A DNA stretch of 64,000 bases from Bacteroidia bacterium (GTDB lineage Bacteria; Bacteroidota; Bacteroidia; 2-12-FULL-35-15): contig JAURXZ010000019.1 of NCBI GenBank assembly GCA_030654175.1, positions 141,288 to 205,287 on the forward strand, given 5' to 3'. Made by a program: the position numbers and the translations under genes. Shown here in pieces: positions 1 through 8,942 of the stretch. The number at the start of each line of letters is the position of its first letter. Position 1 is the first letter of the stretch. A model generated the notes under the pieces. It was not told where the DNA came from. It worked only from the letters and a program-made list of their open reading frames with translations, and made no database searches.

Positions 1-187
1 AACGAGCTCCGGCAAAAAGGAGTAGGAGGAAAGCATGTACCCGCATAAGATTAAAGGCTTTTGGGAAACGCTTTTGTTTAGAAAGAAGAAAATATACGAT
101 GGGATACGAAATGATAAGAGATAGCACAAAAACGATCAGGTAATATATTTTATAGATAACCCGAAAGGGCAAATTAATGTATTTCAT
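1..187 (-). CDS. Partial acyltransferase-like membrane protein (N-terminus only)
   Basis: An open frame begins with ATG at 187 on the minus strand and runs off the left edge, giving about 62 residues. It starts MKYINLPFRVIYKIYY and continues as a hydrophobic segment (residues about 16-37), a basic stretch (SKQKRFPKAFNLMR) and a second hydrophobic stretch. This layout resembles the N-terminus of 1-acyl-sn-glycerol-3-phosphate acyltransferases (PlsC family) of Bacteroidota, which begin with a membrane anchor followed by a KxxxPxxFxLxR-like linker. The catalytic H-D motif would lie outside the window, so the family call is inferred from hydropathy and the linker alone. The next gene on the same strand (312-1166) is also an acyltransferase, which fits a tandem phospholipid-acylation pair. 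A T-rich tract lies just upstream of the ATG at about 194-226. Confidence 0.5.
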   Translation of the reverse strand, partial: MKYINLPFRVIYKIYYLIVFVLSLIISYPIVYFLLSKQKRFPKAFNLMRVHAFLLLLFAGAR

Positions 188-311
188 ATCGATTTTAATT
201 TTTTCTTTTTTTTTGTTTTTTTTTTACTGAAGTCATTGTTTAATGACTGTTTAATCGCTTTGTATTGTATTGCTTTTTTTACTTGCCATTTTATATATTT
301 ACCTAACGCAC

Positions 312-1166
312 CTATCCCATAGCAGTTCCATAATTTTTTTTGCTGTTTCCAAGATCATAAACATGTTCTTTAACTTTTCCGGCCCAACAAAGGTCTGAAT
401 GCATTTTTGTGAAAGTGGTATATGGAATAGGTTTACCAATGGTTAATTTTATGAACTTTCCTTTTTGTCTGAACACTTCGTCAACCAAATAAAACATTTC
501 AATGTTTGCTTTTATCCCAATGGTTTTTCTTAATGCTGCCAGGTTATAAAAGAAGTTACTATTGCGCGCCTCAATGTGTACCGGAATAATGTTGCGTTTA
601 TATTTAATGGCTTTGGTAATAAAGCTTTTCTTCCACTCCAGGTCTTTAATTTCCCCTTTTTGTCTTCTTGAAACAAGTCCTGCCGGAAAAACAATGATGC
701 ACTCATCTGATGCATAAGCACTATCAATACGTTTGATGTTTTCTACCGCATTTTTTGCATGTTTGTTAACGGGAATTAATAAGGAACTTAAATTTTTTAA
801 GTTCATCAGAATATCATTCACCATCGCTTTAATATCGTTTCTTCTATTTCCAACTTCTTTCATCACGGCAATGCCATCAATACCTCCTAATGGATGATTG
901 CAAACAACAATACATCCGCCTTTTTCGGGAATGTTTTCCGTTCCTTCACTAATAACATGGATTTGGAAATTGTTTAAAGTAGCGCTAACAAAATCATGAT
1001 CATAAAGATCTTTTGTGCGTTGTAAAAAATCATTAAATTCATCCTGATGAATTATTCTCTTTATGTAACTGAGCATAAAGCCGGGAAGCAATTTCAATAA
1101 ACGCGGATTCTTTGTCCGAATGACTTCTTCGAGGTCAATTTTTTGTATCTGATTGTTTTGTGTCAA
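312..1166 (-). CDS. Hemolysin-like / PlsC-family lysophospholipid acyltransferase
   Basis: About 284 residues. Residues 90-99 read NHPLGGIDGI, the catalytic His/Asp block of the hemolysin-like acyltransferase branch (spaced HX5D here, where classic PlsC has HX4D). Further on, FPAGLVSRRQKG (about 160-172) matches the substrate/phosphate-binding region. The expected activity is transfer of an acyl chain to a lysophospholipid or ornithine-type lipid at the inner membrane. The frame opens directly after a stop codon with TTG at 1166 and has no upstream ATG. The conserved-looking N-terminus (IDLEEVIRTKNPRLLKLLP) argues for TTG rather than the first internal ATG (codon 31). It is followed on the same strand by another acyltransferase-like gene (1-187), and the two may be co-transcribed. 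Family call good; exact substrate unknown. Confidence 0.75.
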   Translation of the reverse strand: MTQNNQIQKIDLEEVIRTKNPRLLKLLPGFMLSYIKRIIHQDEFNDFLQRTKDLYDHDFVSATLNNFQIHVISEGTENIPEKGGCIVVCNHPLGGIDGIAVMKEVGNRRNDIKAMVNDILMNLKNLSSLLIPVNKHAKNAVENIKRIDSAYASDECIIVFPAGLVSRRQKGEIKDLEWKKSFITKAIKYKRNIIPVHIEARNSNFFYNLAALRKTIGIKANIEMFYLVDEVFRQKGKFIKLTIGKPIPYTTFTKMHSDLCWAGKVKEHVYDLGNSKKNYGTAMG

Positions 1167-1316
1167 TTACCGAGAGCTATACGATCCGCTTACGCAAAGG
1201 CCTTATTCTTGTTAGAATTTAGCCGATCTGCCAGAATAATTCTTCAGGCAAACATGGCTTTACTCTAAGCCATAATTTGTATAGAACAAAATTGATCGCA
1301 ATAGTTTTGGTAAACT

Positions 1317-1343
1317 ATGATACAGAACAGTGTTCTGTATCAT
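1317..1343. promoter_or_regulatory. Perfect 27-bp palindrome upstream of the acyltransferase gene
   Basis: Two 13-bp arms (ATGATACAGAACA and its exact complement) flank one G. It lies in the 317-bp gap between the acyltransferase start (1166) and the end of the Crp/Fnr gene (1483). Neither side has a T-run, so it is a poor intrinsic terminator. The symmetry suits a dimeric repressor or activator site. The outer bases (TATGAT...ATCAT) resemble the half-site of the regulon palindromes found further right, but the spacing differs. The rest of the gap shows nothing recognisable. Confidence 0.45.
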
Positions 1344-1482
1344 GGTTTTCTGCACTGATTATTTTTGCAGGTTTTTTTTAACTTTGAAAAAATTTAATCG
1401 AACGATTTAGTTTTTTAAGTTGAAGTGTTTATGTTATAAAAGTTTGTTGTTGAAATCTCTTTAATCAAATTTCTCGTACAAA

Positions 1483-2211
1483 TTATTTTTGTTTTACTTT
1501 ATCACCTGCTAATTTCCTGAGGTTAGATTCATTGGGTATTATAAAATTTTTGCCATCTATTTTAATTATTTTTTTTGTTTCAAGTTGAGTTAGGTTCCTT
1601 ATAACACTTTCATAGGTGGTCCCTGCTATATTGGCAATATCCTTGCGGGAAAGAGTGTAATTGAGTTTGTGTTTTTCTTTTGGGTTATAACCAAAAGCAT
1701 CAATCAACATACAAATGATTTTTGCCACTTTTGTTATCACCTCTCCATGAATCATGTGTTTCATTTGTTCTTCGGTTTTTCGTAATTCATCCGAAAAGAA
1801 AGTGATCAGAAAAAGGCTGAATTCAGGATTTGTTTTTATTAATTTTATGAAAAGGTCAATGGGGATAAAAGTAACTTCAGTGTCTGACAGCGCTATTGCG
1901 GAAATGGGGTAATTTTTAGAGAACATACCTCTGTGACCAACCAGGGAGCCCTTGTTTGCTAATCGTAAAATTCGTTCATTGTTTTTATCAAAAGAGGAAA
2001 CAACCTTTACCATCCCTTTATTTATGAAGTATACTCCGGTTACTTTATCACCTTCGGTTATAAATCGCTGGTCTTTTTTGAAATTCTTTATTACTAAAAA
2101 GTTTTTCACCAAAAACATCCATTCATCCGAGCAATAACCCGACAAAAACCGTTCGAATTCATTTAAAGATCCTCCTTTTGTATTTTTACTATTTTCTACC
2201 TTCTTTATCAT
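1483..2211 (-). CDS. Crp/Fnr-family transcriptional regulator
   Basis: 242 residues, the normal length for the family. An N-terminal cyclic-nucleotide-binding-type beta barrel (about 20-140, with EGDKVTGVYFINKGMVKV) is followed by a long dimer helix and a winged helix-turn-helix (about 170-232, SRKDIANIAGTTYESVIRNLTQLE). The recognition-helix signature is E-x-x-I-R, where E. coli FNR has E-x-x-S-R. Unlike the two regulators at 17.6 and 18.6 kb it has no N-terminal cysteine cluster, only a single Cys in SGYCSDEW, so direct iron-sulfur sensing is unlikely. Heme, NO or no ligand are possible. It is 62 bp downstream of moaC-mogA on the same strand and may be the last gene of the molybdenum-cofactor transcription unit. 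A role in controlling anaerobic respiration is inferred from context. Confidence 0.85.
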   Translation of the reverse strand: MIKKVENSKNTKGGSLNEFERFLSGYCSDEWMFLVKNFLVIKNFKKDQRFITEGDKVTGVYFINKGMVKVVSSFDKNNERILRLANKGSLVGHRGMFSKNYPISAIALSDTEVTFIPIDLFIKLIKTNPEFSLFLITFFSDELRKTEEQMKHMIHGEVITKVAKIICMLIDAFGYNPKEKHKLNYTLSRKDIANIAGTTYESVIRNLTQLETKKIIKIDGKNFIIPNESNLRKLAGDKVKQK

Positions 2212-2273
2212 TTTATTGTTAAGTTTTTAGAGCCAATTATCAGTTTAAATTATCAGGATTCAACTAGGTTTCT

Positions 2274-3182
2274 TCAATGCTGTGCGCCTTCAATTATTCT
2301 AAAAATATGAAGTATAAATGGGAACAAAGCATCCATTGTTTCTTTTGCTCCTTTGGTAGAACCGGGCAACGCAAGAATAAGCGTTTTGCCCTTCATACCG
2401 GCAACACCCCTTGAAAGCATTGAAAATGGCGTGCGGTCTTGTCCATAATTTCTTGCAGCTTCCATAATTCCCGGAATTTCTTTATCAAGCAATGGTCGTA
2501 TTGCTTCGGGGGTAATATCGCGTGGAGAAAGACCTGTGCCGCCTGTAAGAATAATGATGTCGTTTTTTAATGTGTAAAGTTTTTTAACCTTATTTTGGAT
2601 ATCTATTGTTTCATCAGGGATAATAGAATAATCTGAAACAGAAACTTTACATGTTTCTAATTTTTTAATAATTGCTTTACCGGCTTTGTCTTCTTTCTTG
2701 CCTGCTGAAATACTATCAGAACAGACTATGACCGCGGCTTTTAGATCTTTTCTGAATTTATCAGTAAAATCAGATTTGCCACCCTTTTTCTCTTTCAGTT
2801 TGATAGAGTTGATCTCGATCCCTTTATCAATGGGTTTTAGCATGTCATAAATAGTCAGTGCCACTACCGAAGCTCCATGCATTGCTTCCACTTCAACACC
2901 TGTTTTATAAATAGTACGCACTTCCATTTCTATATGAATTTCCATCTCATTAATTTCATAACGGACAGCTGTGAATTCAACCGGTAAAGGATGGCAGTCA
3001 GGAATCATGTCGCTTGTGCGTTTAACAGCAAACAAGCCAGCTGTTTTTGCCATCTCAAATACATCGCCTTTAGGAACGGTTTTGTTTTTAATGGCATCAA
3101 TGGTTTCTTGTCTGCTTACTTTAACAATTGCCTGTGCAATAGCCTCTCTTAAGGTACTTGATTTGAATGTAATATCTACCAT
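2274..3182 (-). CDS. moaC-mogA: Bifunctional MoaC / MogA(MoaB) molybdenum cofactor protein
   Basis: 302 residues made of two enzymes. Residues 1-145 are MoaC (cyclic pyranopterin monophosphate synthase). MIPDCHPLP and [17 protein letters not shown] carry its conserved His, Asp and Met-His residues, and the segment ends with the typical [13 protein letters not shown]. Residues about 150-302 are the MogA/MoaB molybdopterin adenylyltransferase fold, with [15 protein letters not shown] as the MPT-binding loop and [10 protein letters not shown] near the end. MoaC converts the MoaA product to cPMP; MogA adenylylates molybdopterin before metal insertion by MoeA. The fusion also occurs in other Bacteroidota. 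It is followed by the Crp/Fnr gene and preceded by moaE, all on one strand. Confidence 0.93.
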   Translation of the reverse strand: MVDITFKSSTLREAIAQAIVKVSRQETIDAIKNKTVPKGDVFEMAKTAGLFAVKRTSDMIPDCHPLPVEFTAVRYEINEMEIHIEMEVRTIYKTGVEVEAMHGASVVALTIYDMLKPIDKGIEINSIKLKEKKGGKSDFTDKFRKDLKAAVIVCSDSISAGKKEDKAGKAIIKKLETCKVSVSDYSIIPDETIDIQNKVKKLYTLKNDIIILTGGTGLSPRDITPEAIRPLLDKEIPGIMEAARNYGQDRTPFSMLSRGVAGMKGKTLILALPGSTKGAKETMDALFPFILHIFRIIEGAQH

Positions 3183-3249
3183 TATAATAAGATTTGAAGT
3201 GTTATTTTCATGATCTAATATCGAAAATTCTAATATCTAATATCTGATT

Positions 3250-3693
3250 TTAAATGTTTCCTTTCCACGCAAAGGTTTGATCTTCAAAAATTTCTTTGCC
3301 CCATATCGGAACATGGGATTTTATTTCTTCAACAATATATCTGCATGCTTCAAATGCCTGAGCGCGGTGTTTAGAAGAAACAAAAACAAAAAGACAGATC
3401 TCTCCGGCTTTTACATTGCCTATACTATGGTAAATATGCATACAAGTCAGTTCAAATTTATCAAAGGCAGCTTCGCGTATTTCATGAAATTTTTCTTCTG
3501 CCATTTCTTCATACGTTGTGTATTCGATAGACTGAACAATCTTATTTTCGATAACATCACTTCTCACTTGTCCAAGAAAGATATCATGAGCCCCAATAGT
3601 TGTTTTAGTACTATGTTTAGCAATAGAATCAGCAATGAAATTAGGACTTATAGGGCCATTAACAAAGACGTTATGTTTTTTATGCTCTTTCAT
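3250..3693 (-). CDS. moaE: Molybdopterin synthase large (catalytic) subunit
   Basis: 147 residues. The signature HRAQAFEACRYIVEEIK followed by PIWGKEIF matches the MoaE active-site region, with the lysines that take part in sulfur transfer. The N-terminal GAHDIFLGQVR corresponds to the MoaE motif GAxxxFxGxVR. Together with MoaD it converts cyclic pyranopterin monophosphate into molybdopterin in the cytoplasm. The gene lies between moeB (52 bp upstream) and moaC-mogA (67 bp downstream) in the cofactor operon. Confidence 0.95.
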   Translation of the reverse strand: MKEHKKHNVFVNGPISPNFIADSIAKHSTKTTIGAHDIFLGQVRSDVIENKIVQSIEYTTYEEMAEEKFHEIREAAFDKFELTCMHIYHSIGNVKAGEICLFVFVSSKHRAQAFEACRYIVEEIKSHVPIWGKEIFEDQTFAWKGNI

Positions 3694-3745
3694 TTTTTCA
3701 ATTTAAACCGAATTAAGAAATGGTGATAGTGTGATGCTTTTTGTG

Positions 3746-4873
3746 TTAAATCGATTTAGACCAGGAAATAATACCTCCTTCTAAATTGTGAAGATTTGTA
3801 AATCCAAAATCTTTTTCAAGTATTTCAATAGCTCGCTTGCTTCGTGATCCGCTTTTACAAAACACAATTACTTTTTTATTTTTTGAAATTAAATGTGTCT
3901 GATTGTGAATATCACCTAAAGGGATTTTTAAATCCATAAGCTCCGATATCTGAGGTTCCTCAAAGGTTTCGCGAACATCCAAAAGTTGCACATCTAACTT
4001 GTTTTCAAAAATCAATTTTAGTTCATTCACCGAAATTGACTTTGTTGATGATTCACTGTTTTTGTTTCCACAAAAATATTCGTAATCTGTTTTGAGAAAC
4101 TCTTCAATGTTTTTTGGTGCTGAATTGATCCATTCGTTGTTTCTCGTAATTTCTATAACCTGAAAACTCATTGCAAGTGCATCAAATAATAGTAGCTTTC
4201 CTGATAAAGGTACACCAATAGCGGAAATGATTTTTATTGCTTCTGTTGCCTGAAGAGTTCCGATAATACCTGGCAAAACACCAAGTACACCTATTTCAGA
4301 ACAGTTAGGTATGCTACCTGAAGGCGGTGGAGTAGGAAAAAGGCAACGGTAGGTTGGGCCTGATTGCCCGGAGCTATCAGAATAATTTAAAACAGAAACC
4401 TGGCCTTCGAATTTGTAAATGGAACCATAGATGAGTGGTTTATTCAGTATTACGCAGGCATCATTGACTAAATACCTGGTTGCGAAATTGTCAGTCCCAT
4501 CAATAATAAGATCGTATTTCGAAAAAAGTTCAATTGCATTTTGATTATCAAGTCGAACAGGGTAAGAATTAAATTTTACAAAAGGGTTTTGTTTGGAAAG
4601 TTTTGATACAGCCGCCTCCGTTTTTAATTTCCCGATATCTTCAATAGAATAAAGGATCTGCCTTTGTAAATTAGATTCTTCCACTTTGTCAAAATCAACA
4701 ATGCCAATTTCGCCAATACCCATTGCCGTAAGGTATTGTAATGCCGGGCAACCTAAACCACCGGCACCAATTACTAATATTTTAGCGCTTTTTATTTTCT
4801 CCTGACCTGTTATTCCTATTTCGGAAAGCAGCAGATGACGGGAATAACGAGCTATTTCTTCTTTGTTTAACAT
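3746..4873 (-). CDS. moeB: MoeB-like MoaD adenylyltransferase with C-terminal rhodanese domain
   Basis: 375 residues. Residues 1-245 are an E1-like adenylating domain. VIGAGGLGCPALQYL is the nucleotide loop, followed by IVDFDKVEESNLQRQ with the acidic and Arg residues, IIDGTDNFATRYL, and a conserved Cys in PNCSEIGVLGVLPG. Residues about 275-375 are a rhodanese domain with the active-site loop CKSGSRS. The protein would adenylate the C-terminal GG of MoaD and may supply sulfur through the rhodanese cysteine, as in MoeZ/MOCS3. It is 42 bp downstream of moaD, which supports MoaD as its partner. Confidence 0.92.
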   Translation of the reverse strand: MLNKEEIARYSRHLLLSEIGITGQEKIKSAKILVIGAGGLGCPALQYLTAMGIGEIGIVDFDKVEESNLQRQILYSIEDIGKLKTEAAVSKLSKQNPFVKFNSYPVRLDNQNAIELFSKYDLIIDGTDNFATRYLVNDACVILNKPLIYGSIYKFEGQVSVLNYSDSSGQSGPTYRCLFPTPPPSGSIPNCSEIGVLGVLPGIIGTLQATEAIKIISAIGVPLSGKLLLFDALAMSFQVIEITRNNEWINSAPKNIEEFLKTDYEYFCGNKNSESSTKSISVNELKLIFENKLDVQLLDVRETFEEPQISELMDLKIPLGDIHNQTHLISKNKKVIVFCKSGSRSKRAIEILEKDFGFTNLHNLEGGIISWSKSI

Positions 4874-4915
4874 TTTACTTTAAGATCAATTTTAAAACTT
4901 AAACACGTTAACAAT

Positions 4916-5149
4916 TTATCCTCCTGCAAATGGGGGTAAAAAAGCAACTTCATTCCCTTCTTCAAGGGCATGGTTGTTTTTTACCAATTTTCTATTTACT
5001 GAAATCAAAAATACACAATCCTTTAATTGAGGGTACTCACAAATCACTTTCTCTTTTACTGATAGAACGTCTTTACAATCATTTACCATCAATTGTGATT
5101 TGCCAATCAAATCTGCTAAAGAACCAAAAAATATGACATGGATGTTCAT
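4916..5149 (-). CDS. moaD: Molybdopterin synthase sulfur carrier subunit
   Basis: 77 residues with a ubiquitin-like fold, ending in LPPFAGG, the Gly-Gly tail that is adenylated and thiocarboxylated. The N-terminus MNIHVIFFGSLADLIGKS fits the first strand and helix of MoaD. Its ATG overlaps the TGA of mobA by four bases (ATGA at 5149-5146), which indicates translational coupling. Confidence 0.93.
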   Translation of the reverse strand: MNIHVIFFGSLADLIGKSQLMVNDCKDVLSVKEKVICEYPQLKDCVFLISVNRKLVKNNHALEEGNEVAFLPPFAGG

Positions 5150-5733
5150 AGGGCTAATTCTTTTTGTTGTTTTAATTCTTCCGGTGTATTAATGTTCACA
5201 AACAATTTATCAGTATAGAATTGCTGTATTTTAGTAATATAAAGTTCTTTGGTAATAAAATATTTAAAGATGTTTTGAATTTTCAAATCTTTATTCATGA
5301 TTAAATTATAGATTTGATCAGATGTTCTTTTCGTGTAAACAGCGCACAAAGGTTCAATATTCCCTTTATATATAGGAACAGTGATGTCTGCATTACTTGT
5401 GTTTTCAATGATGTATTTTACCAGATCGCTATTGATAAAAGGAATATCGCAGCTCACGACAATATTGTTTTCCGTTTTACTATTCATAAGCCCGGTATAT
5501 ATTCCTCCTAATGGTCCGCAGTCTTTTATCTTATCTTTAATTACTTTGTATCCTAAGTTGTTGTAATTATCATTGTTGGCAATGATCAAAACTTCGTTTA
5601 CATTAGGTAGTACTGCCTCTAGAATATGTTCTATAAATGTTTTTCCATTCAGTTTAACTATTCCTTTATCACTACCCATTCTGGAGCTCTTTCCACCGAC
5701 AAGTATAATGCCTGTAATATTTTTTTTGGTCAT
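5146..5733 (-). CDS. mobA: Molybdenum cofactor guanylyltransferase
   Basis: 195 residues from the ATG at 5733. That start overlaps the stop of the TauE gene by four bases; the open frame extends further upstream, but there it lies inside tauE. The nucleotide-binding loop GIILVGGKSSRMGSDKG is at residues 7-23, with the CDIPF metal-binding block at about 100. MobA links GMP to molybdopterin, making the bis-MGD cofactor that type II DMSO reductase-family enzymes need, such as the one at 11.8-15.3 kb. It overlaps moaD at its 3' end. Confidence 0.92.
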   Translation of the reverse strand: MTKKNITGIILVGGKSSRMGSDKGIVKLNGKTFIEHILEAVLPNVNEVLIIANNDNYNNLGYKVIKDKIKDCGPLGGIYTGLMNSKTENNIVVSCDIPFINSDLVKYIIENTSNADITVPIYKGNIEPLCAVYTKRTSDQIYNLIMNKDLKIQNIFKYFITKELYITKIQQFYTDKLFVNINTPEELKQQKELAL

Positions 5734-6479
5734 TTGTTTTCGGCTGTTAAAAGTTTTATGCTTGCAATAACCAATACTAAGGACAGTATTGCTTTCAAAG
5801 CTTTGGTACTTAATAATTTCCTGCCAATATAGGCACCTGCCAATCCTCCGGCTATTGCTATCATTACCCAATTATAGATATTGTCATCAATTACTGTTCC
5901 TTTTGAAATTAAACCAACTAATCCTGCGATGGAATTCAGAAAAATAAACAATGCTGAAACTGCAGCGGTCTGCTTCATATCCCCCCAATGCAGTAATAAA
6001 ATTACGGGACTTAAAATAATGCCTCCTCCAATTCCTATCATACCTGAAAGTAAGCCGATAATTGCCCCGATAATAAGTGCCCACAACCAATTGAGTTCTC
6101 TGATCGTATCGGTTTCTTTACCAATAATGCCGAGCAGGCGAAGTATGGGGAAAATAAGAAGTACACCAAGAATTTTTTTATAAGTTAATTCATCCAAAGT
6201 AACGTAAGCCCCAATAAAAGATGCCGGAATGGAGGTTATAATAAAAGGTAACAAGAGTTTCCATTTAAAATGGCCTCCTCTGTAAAATTGATAAAAGGCA
6301 ATAAAAGAAACGAAAATATTCAATACTAGCGAGGATGATTTCATAATAGAAGGGTTGAAACTAAATAATGCCATCAAAGCCAGATAACCACTGGCACCTC
6401 CATGTCCCACTGACGCATATAGGAAAGCTACAACAAAAAGCAAAGGTAGAAATAACCAAATCAGATCGTGCTCAGGCAT
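5730..6479 (-). CDS. TauE/SafE-family sulfite/anion exporter permease
   Basis: 249 residues, almost wholly hydrophobic, with about eight transmembrane segments. Glycine-rich motifs typical of TauE/SafE (DUF81) are visible: SVGHGGASGYLALMAL near the N-terminus and GMIGIGGGIILSPVILL at mid-protein. The second half repeats the first, the usual internal duplication of the family. Members export sulfite, sulfoacetate or other anions. Its place inside the molybdenum-cofactor operon suggests a link to sulfur or oxyanion movement, but the substrate is not readable from sequence. A predicted Crp/Fnr operator and -7 box lie about 170-220 bp upstream (6652-6696). Confidence 0.85.
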   Translation of the reverse strand: MPEHDLIWLFLPLLFVVAFLYASVGHGGASGYLALMALFSFNPSIMKSSSLVLNIFVSFIAFYQFYRGGHFKWKLLLPFIITSIPASFIGAYVTLDELTYKKILGVLLIFPILRLLGIIGKETDTIRELNWLWALIIGAIIGLLSGMIGIGGGIILSPVILLLHWGDMKQTAAVSALFIFLNSIAGLVGLISKGTVIDDNIYNWVMIAIAGGLAGAYIGRKLLSTKALKAILSLVLVIASIKLLTAENK

Positions 6480-6651
6480 ATTACTAATTTTTGATTTTGG
6501 ATTTATTAATTCCCGGATTATAGGACATTGAAATTACTTTTAAGTTACTTAAAATCAACTTCTGTAAATTTATGGATCGTTTTGTTAATTGCTAAATAAA
6601 TCAATGAGTTTTTCGTCTACTCATCCATATTTCATTGTAACGGACTTTTTA

Positions 6652-6696
6652 CAAATATGAAAAAAAAGCGGCTCAAAAAAAATGACAATTATCATG
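6652..6696 (-). promoter_or_regulatory. Crp/Fnr-type operator (AATGA-N6-TCATG) with -7 box CATATTTG
   Basis: The palindrome at 6681-6696 has core TGA-N6-TCA. Reading left (minus strand), a CATATTTG box at 6659-6652 lies 29.5 bp from the palindrome centre. The same distance is seen at 17.5 and 18.5 kb. It would drive tauE-mobA-moaD-moeB-moaE-moaC-mogA. The arrangement suits an activator bound near -40. Confidence 0.5.
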
Positions 6697-6704
6697 TTTT
6701 TTGT

Positions 6705-7907
6705 TTACTGTAACCCGGGTAATTTGTGAACTTCAACCGGTTGTCCGGCTTTAATGTTTTCGCTTTCTTCGGGTAAATAAATCAGGCAATCAGCTGATGC
6801 GAAGGAGCTTAAAATATACGATTCCTGACCATCAAGTGGAATAACGGTATTGCCGGAAATTTTACCTTTCAGAAAGAAAGAGAGCCCCTTTTTTTTAACA
6901 TAATCGGATGCTAAGGGCATTTGGATTTGAGCCCCCCCAATAGAGTACGGAAGAGTATATCCCATCATCAATCTTATTGCCAGATAAACATATTCATAAA
7001 AACATGTTAATACCGCTGCCGGATTCCCGGGGAGTGCAAAAATAAATGTATTTTTATATTTCCCAAAATATAAGGGTTTTCCAGGTTTTTGTTTTACTTT
7101 ATAGAAAATAGTTTGTACTTCTAATTTTTTTAATGCTCTTTCTACAAAATCATAATCACCTACAGAAATCCCGCCAGATAATAATAAAATATCACACGAA
7201 TCAATTGAATTTGCAATAATTGTATTTGTTTCGGCCTCATTATCCGGTACTGATTGAGCCCCTTCTGTAGAAATTCCAATACTTTTTAAAGCGGCAATGA
7301 TGCTGTATGAATTGGATTCATAAATTTGGCCTCCTGTTAATATATTTCCAGGCTTTTGCAATTCACTCCCCGTAACGATTATATTAATCTTGGGTTTGCG
7401 AACTACATTTACATCGGTAATTCCCATGCCGGCAATAAAACCAATAGCAGCCGCTGTGAGGCTTGTGCCTTTTGGTAACGCCAATTCAGTTTTTTCTATT
7501 TGCGATCCTTTTGAACGAATGTTTGCGTTTTGTTTTATTTCCAGATCAAGGATTAGTAATTGACCTTTTTCTGATGTTACTTTTTCCTGCATAACTATAC
7601 AGTCAGCACCTTTGGGAACAGGTGCTCCGGTAAAAATCCGGATTGCCTGTCCGGATTTTAAAGTTCCTTTAAAAGAATCTCCGGCAGCTACTTCAGCAAT
7701 AATTTTTATTTGTAAATTATTCTTAAAATCATCAAAAATAAATGCGTAACCGTCCATTGCCGATTGGTTAAATGGAGGAAGTGCAAGAGGTGAGTATATA
7801 TCTTCGTATAATACATAGCCATAAGCATTATCTATCGAAATGTTTTCAATAGATAATAAATGTATGTTTTCGGTAACCGCTTGTTTTGCTTTTTCTACAG
7901 ATAGCAT
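6705..7907 (-). CDS. moeA: Molybdopterin molybdenumtransferase
   Basis: 400 residues, the normal length. PPFNQSAMDGYAF (about 43-55) is the conserved MoeA motif; IFTGAPVPKGADCIVMQE is the beta-barrel region; TGSELQKPG and SGGISVGDYDFV belong to the MPT-binding domain; LPGNPAA is near residue 290. MoeA inserts molybdate into adenylylated molybdopterin made by the MogA domain. It is 23 bp downstream of moaA on the same strand. Confidence 0.95.
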   Translation of the reverse strand: MLSVEKAKQAVTENIHLLSIENISIDNAYGYVLYEDIYSPLALPPFNQSAMDGYAFIFDDFKNNLQIKIIAEVAAGDSFKGTLKSGQAIRIFTGAPVPKGADCIVMQEKVTSEKGQLLILDLEIKQNANIRSKGSQIEKTELALPKGTSLTAAAIGFIAGMGITDVNVVRKPKINIIVTGSELQKPGNILTGGQIYESNSYSIIAALKSIGISTEGAQSVPDNEAETNTIIANSIDSCDILLLSGGISVGDYDFVERALKKLEVQTIFYKVKQKPGKPLYFGKYKNTFIFALPGNPAAVLTCFYEYVYLAIRLMMGYTLPYSIGGAQIQMPLASDYVKKKGLSFFLKGKISGNTVIPLDGQESYILSSFASADCLIYLPEESENIKAGQPVEVHKLPGLQ

Positions 7908-7930
7908 GATACTGTGAAATTAATAAAAAT

Positions 7931-8914
7931 TTATCCACCAATGCTTATCATGCTTCTTTCATGTGTTACAGTGGTCTGATTCCCCCAGTTTTTAGTCTCA
8001 TTATTCCCTCCAAGCATGAACGATTTACCTTGAACACATTCCTTAATAAGGGGTTCAATATTATTACCAAGGCGCAAAGAAGTGAGAAGATCGGTTCCTG
8101 CTTTGGCAAAAAGGCAATTATACATTTTACCATCGGAAGTGAGGCGCATACGATTGCAACCATTGCAAAAAGGCTCGGACATTGTACTTATTATTGCAAA
8201 AGAGCCTTTGTGATTTGGAACAAAATATTTTTTTGAGGTATCATTCTTTTCATTCAATAATTTAATATAATGATACTTTGAAGAAATAATATTTAAGATC
8301 TGCTTATGAGAAAACACTTTCTCGCTGCTCCATTTGTTTCCTGTAAAAGGCATAAATTCTATGAAACGAATGTGTACCGGAACATCTTTTGTCCATTGAA
8401 TGAACTCCGGAATTTCAGAATCATTTATATCTTTCATCACAACTACATTCACTTTTACATGAAAATCATTTGCTACTAACAATTTAATATTATCAGTTAC
8501 GCGATCAAATTTATCCCTTTGAGTGATGGAAAAATACTTTTCTTTGAGAAGAGAATCCAAACTTACGTTCACAGATTTTAATCCTGCTTCTTTGAAGGTT
8601 TCTATAAATTCATTTACAAAAACTCCATTGGTGGTAATGGCAAGCTCCACCGGATATTTTGAAAGCCGCAGAATGATTTCTTTTGCATCTTTTCTTATTA
8701 AAGGTTCTCCACCGGTGAGCCGAATTTTTTTTACTCCGTTTTTAACAAAAACCGAAACAATCTGATCAATTTCATTCGCAGTCATTCGTGAGGAATTCGC
8801 GAAAAACCCTTTTGCTAAATCGTTGGGATTGCAATAGGAGCATCGCAAATTGCATTTATCGGTGAGCGATATTCGCAAGTAATCATGAATACGGTTGAAT
8901 TTATCTTTAAGCAT
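7931..8914 (-). CDS. moaA: GTP 3',8-cyclase (radical SAM)
   Basis: 327 residues. The N-terminal SAM cluster motif CNLRCSYC is at residues 21-28, LTGGEP at about 68, and the second cluster motif CNGCNRMRLTSDGKMYNC near residue 255. The protein ends in GG, the C-terminal tail that MoaA needs for activity. It carries out the first step of molybdenum cofactor synthesis, from GTP to the cyclic precursor taken up by MoaC. Downstream is moeA; 28 bp upstream is the small tatA gene. Confidence 0.96.
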   Translation of the reverse strand: MLKDKFNRIHDYLRISLTDKCNLRCSYCNPNDLAKGFFANSSRMTANEIDQIVSVFVKNGVKKIRLTGGEPLIRKDAKEIILRLSKYPVELAITTNGVFVNEFIETFKEAGLKSVNVSLDSLLKEKYFSITQRDKFDRVTDNIKLLVANDFHVKVNVVVMKDINDSEIPEFIQWTKDVPVHIRFIEFMPFTGNKWSSEKVFSHKQILNIISSKYHYIKLLNEKNDTSKKYFVPNHKGSFAIISTMSEPFCNGCNRMRLTSDGKMYNCLFAKAGTDLLTSLRLGNNIEPLIKECVQGKSFMLGGNNETKNWGNQTTVTHERSMISIGG

Positions 8915-8942
8915 GATTAATCTTTTTTTTGTAGATCATTTT

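Noticed and set aside
1317..1343. Palindrome as terminator of the Crp/Fnr gene
   Set aside because: It is 140 bp beyond the stop, has no following T-run on either strand, and is too symmetric for a hairpin with a normal loop; an operator is more likely.
3277..3726. 149-codon plus-strand frame opposite moaE
   Set aside because: It lies wholly across moaE, and its translation is rich in Phe/Asn/Ile with no motif; it is an antisense shadow.
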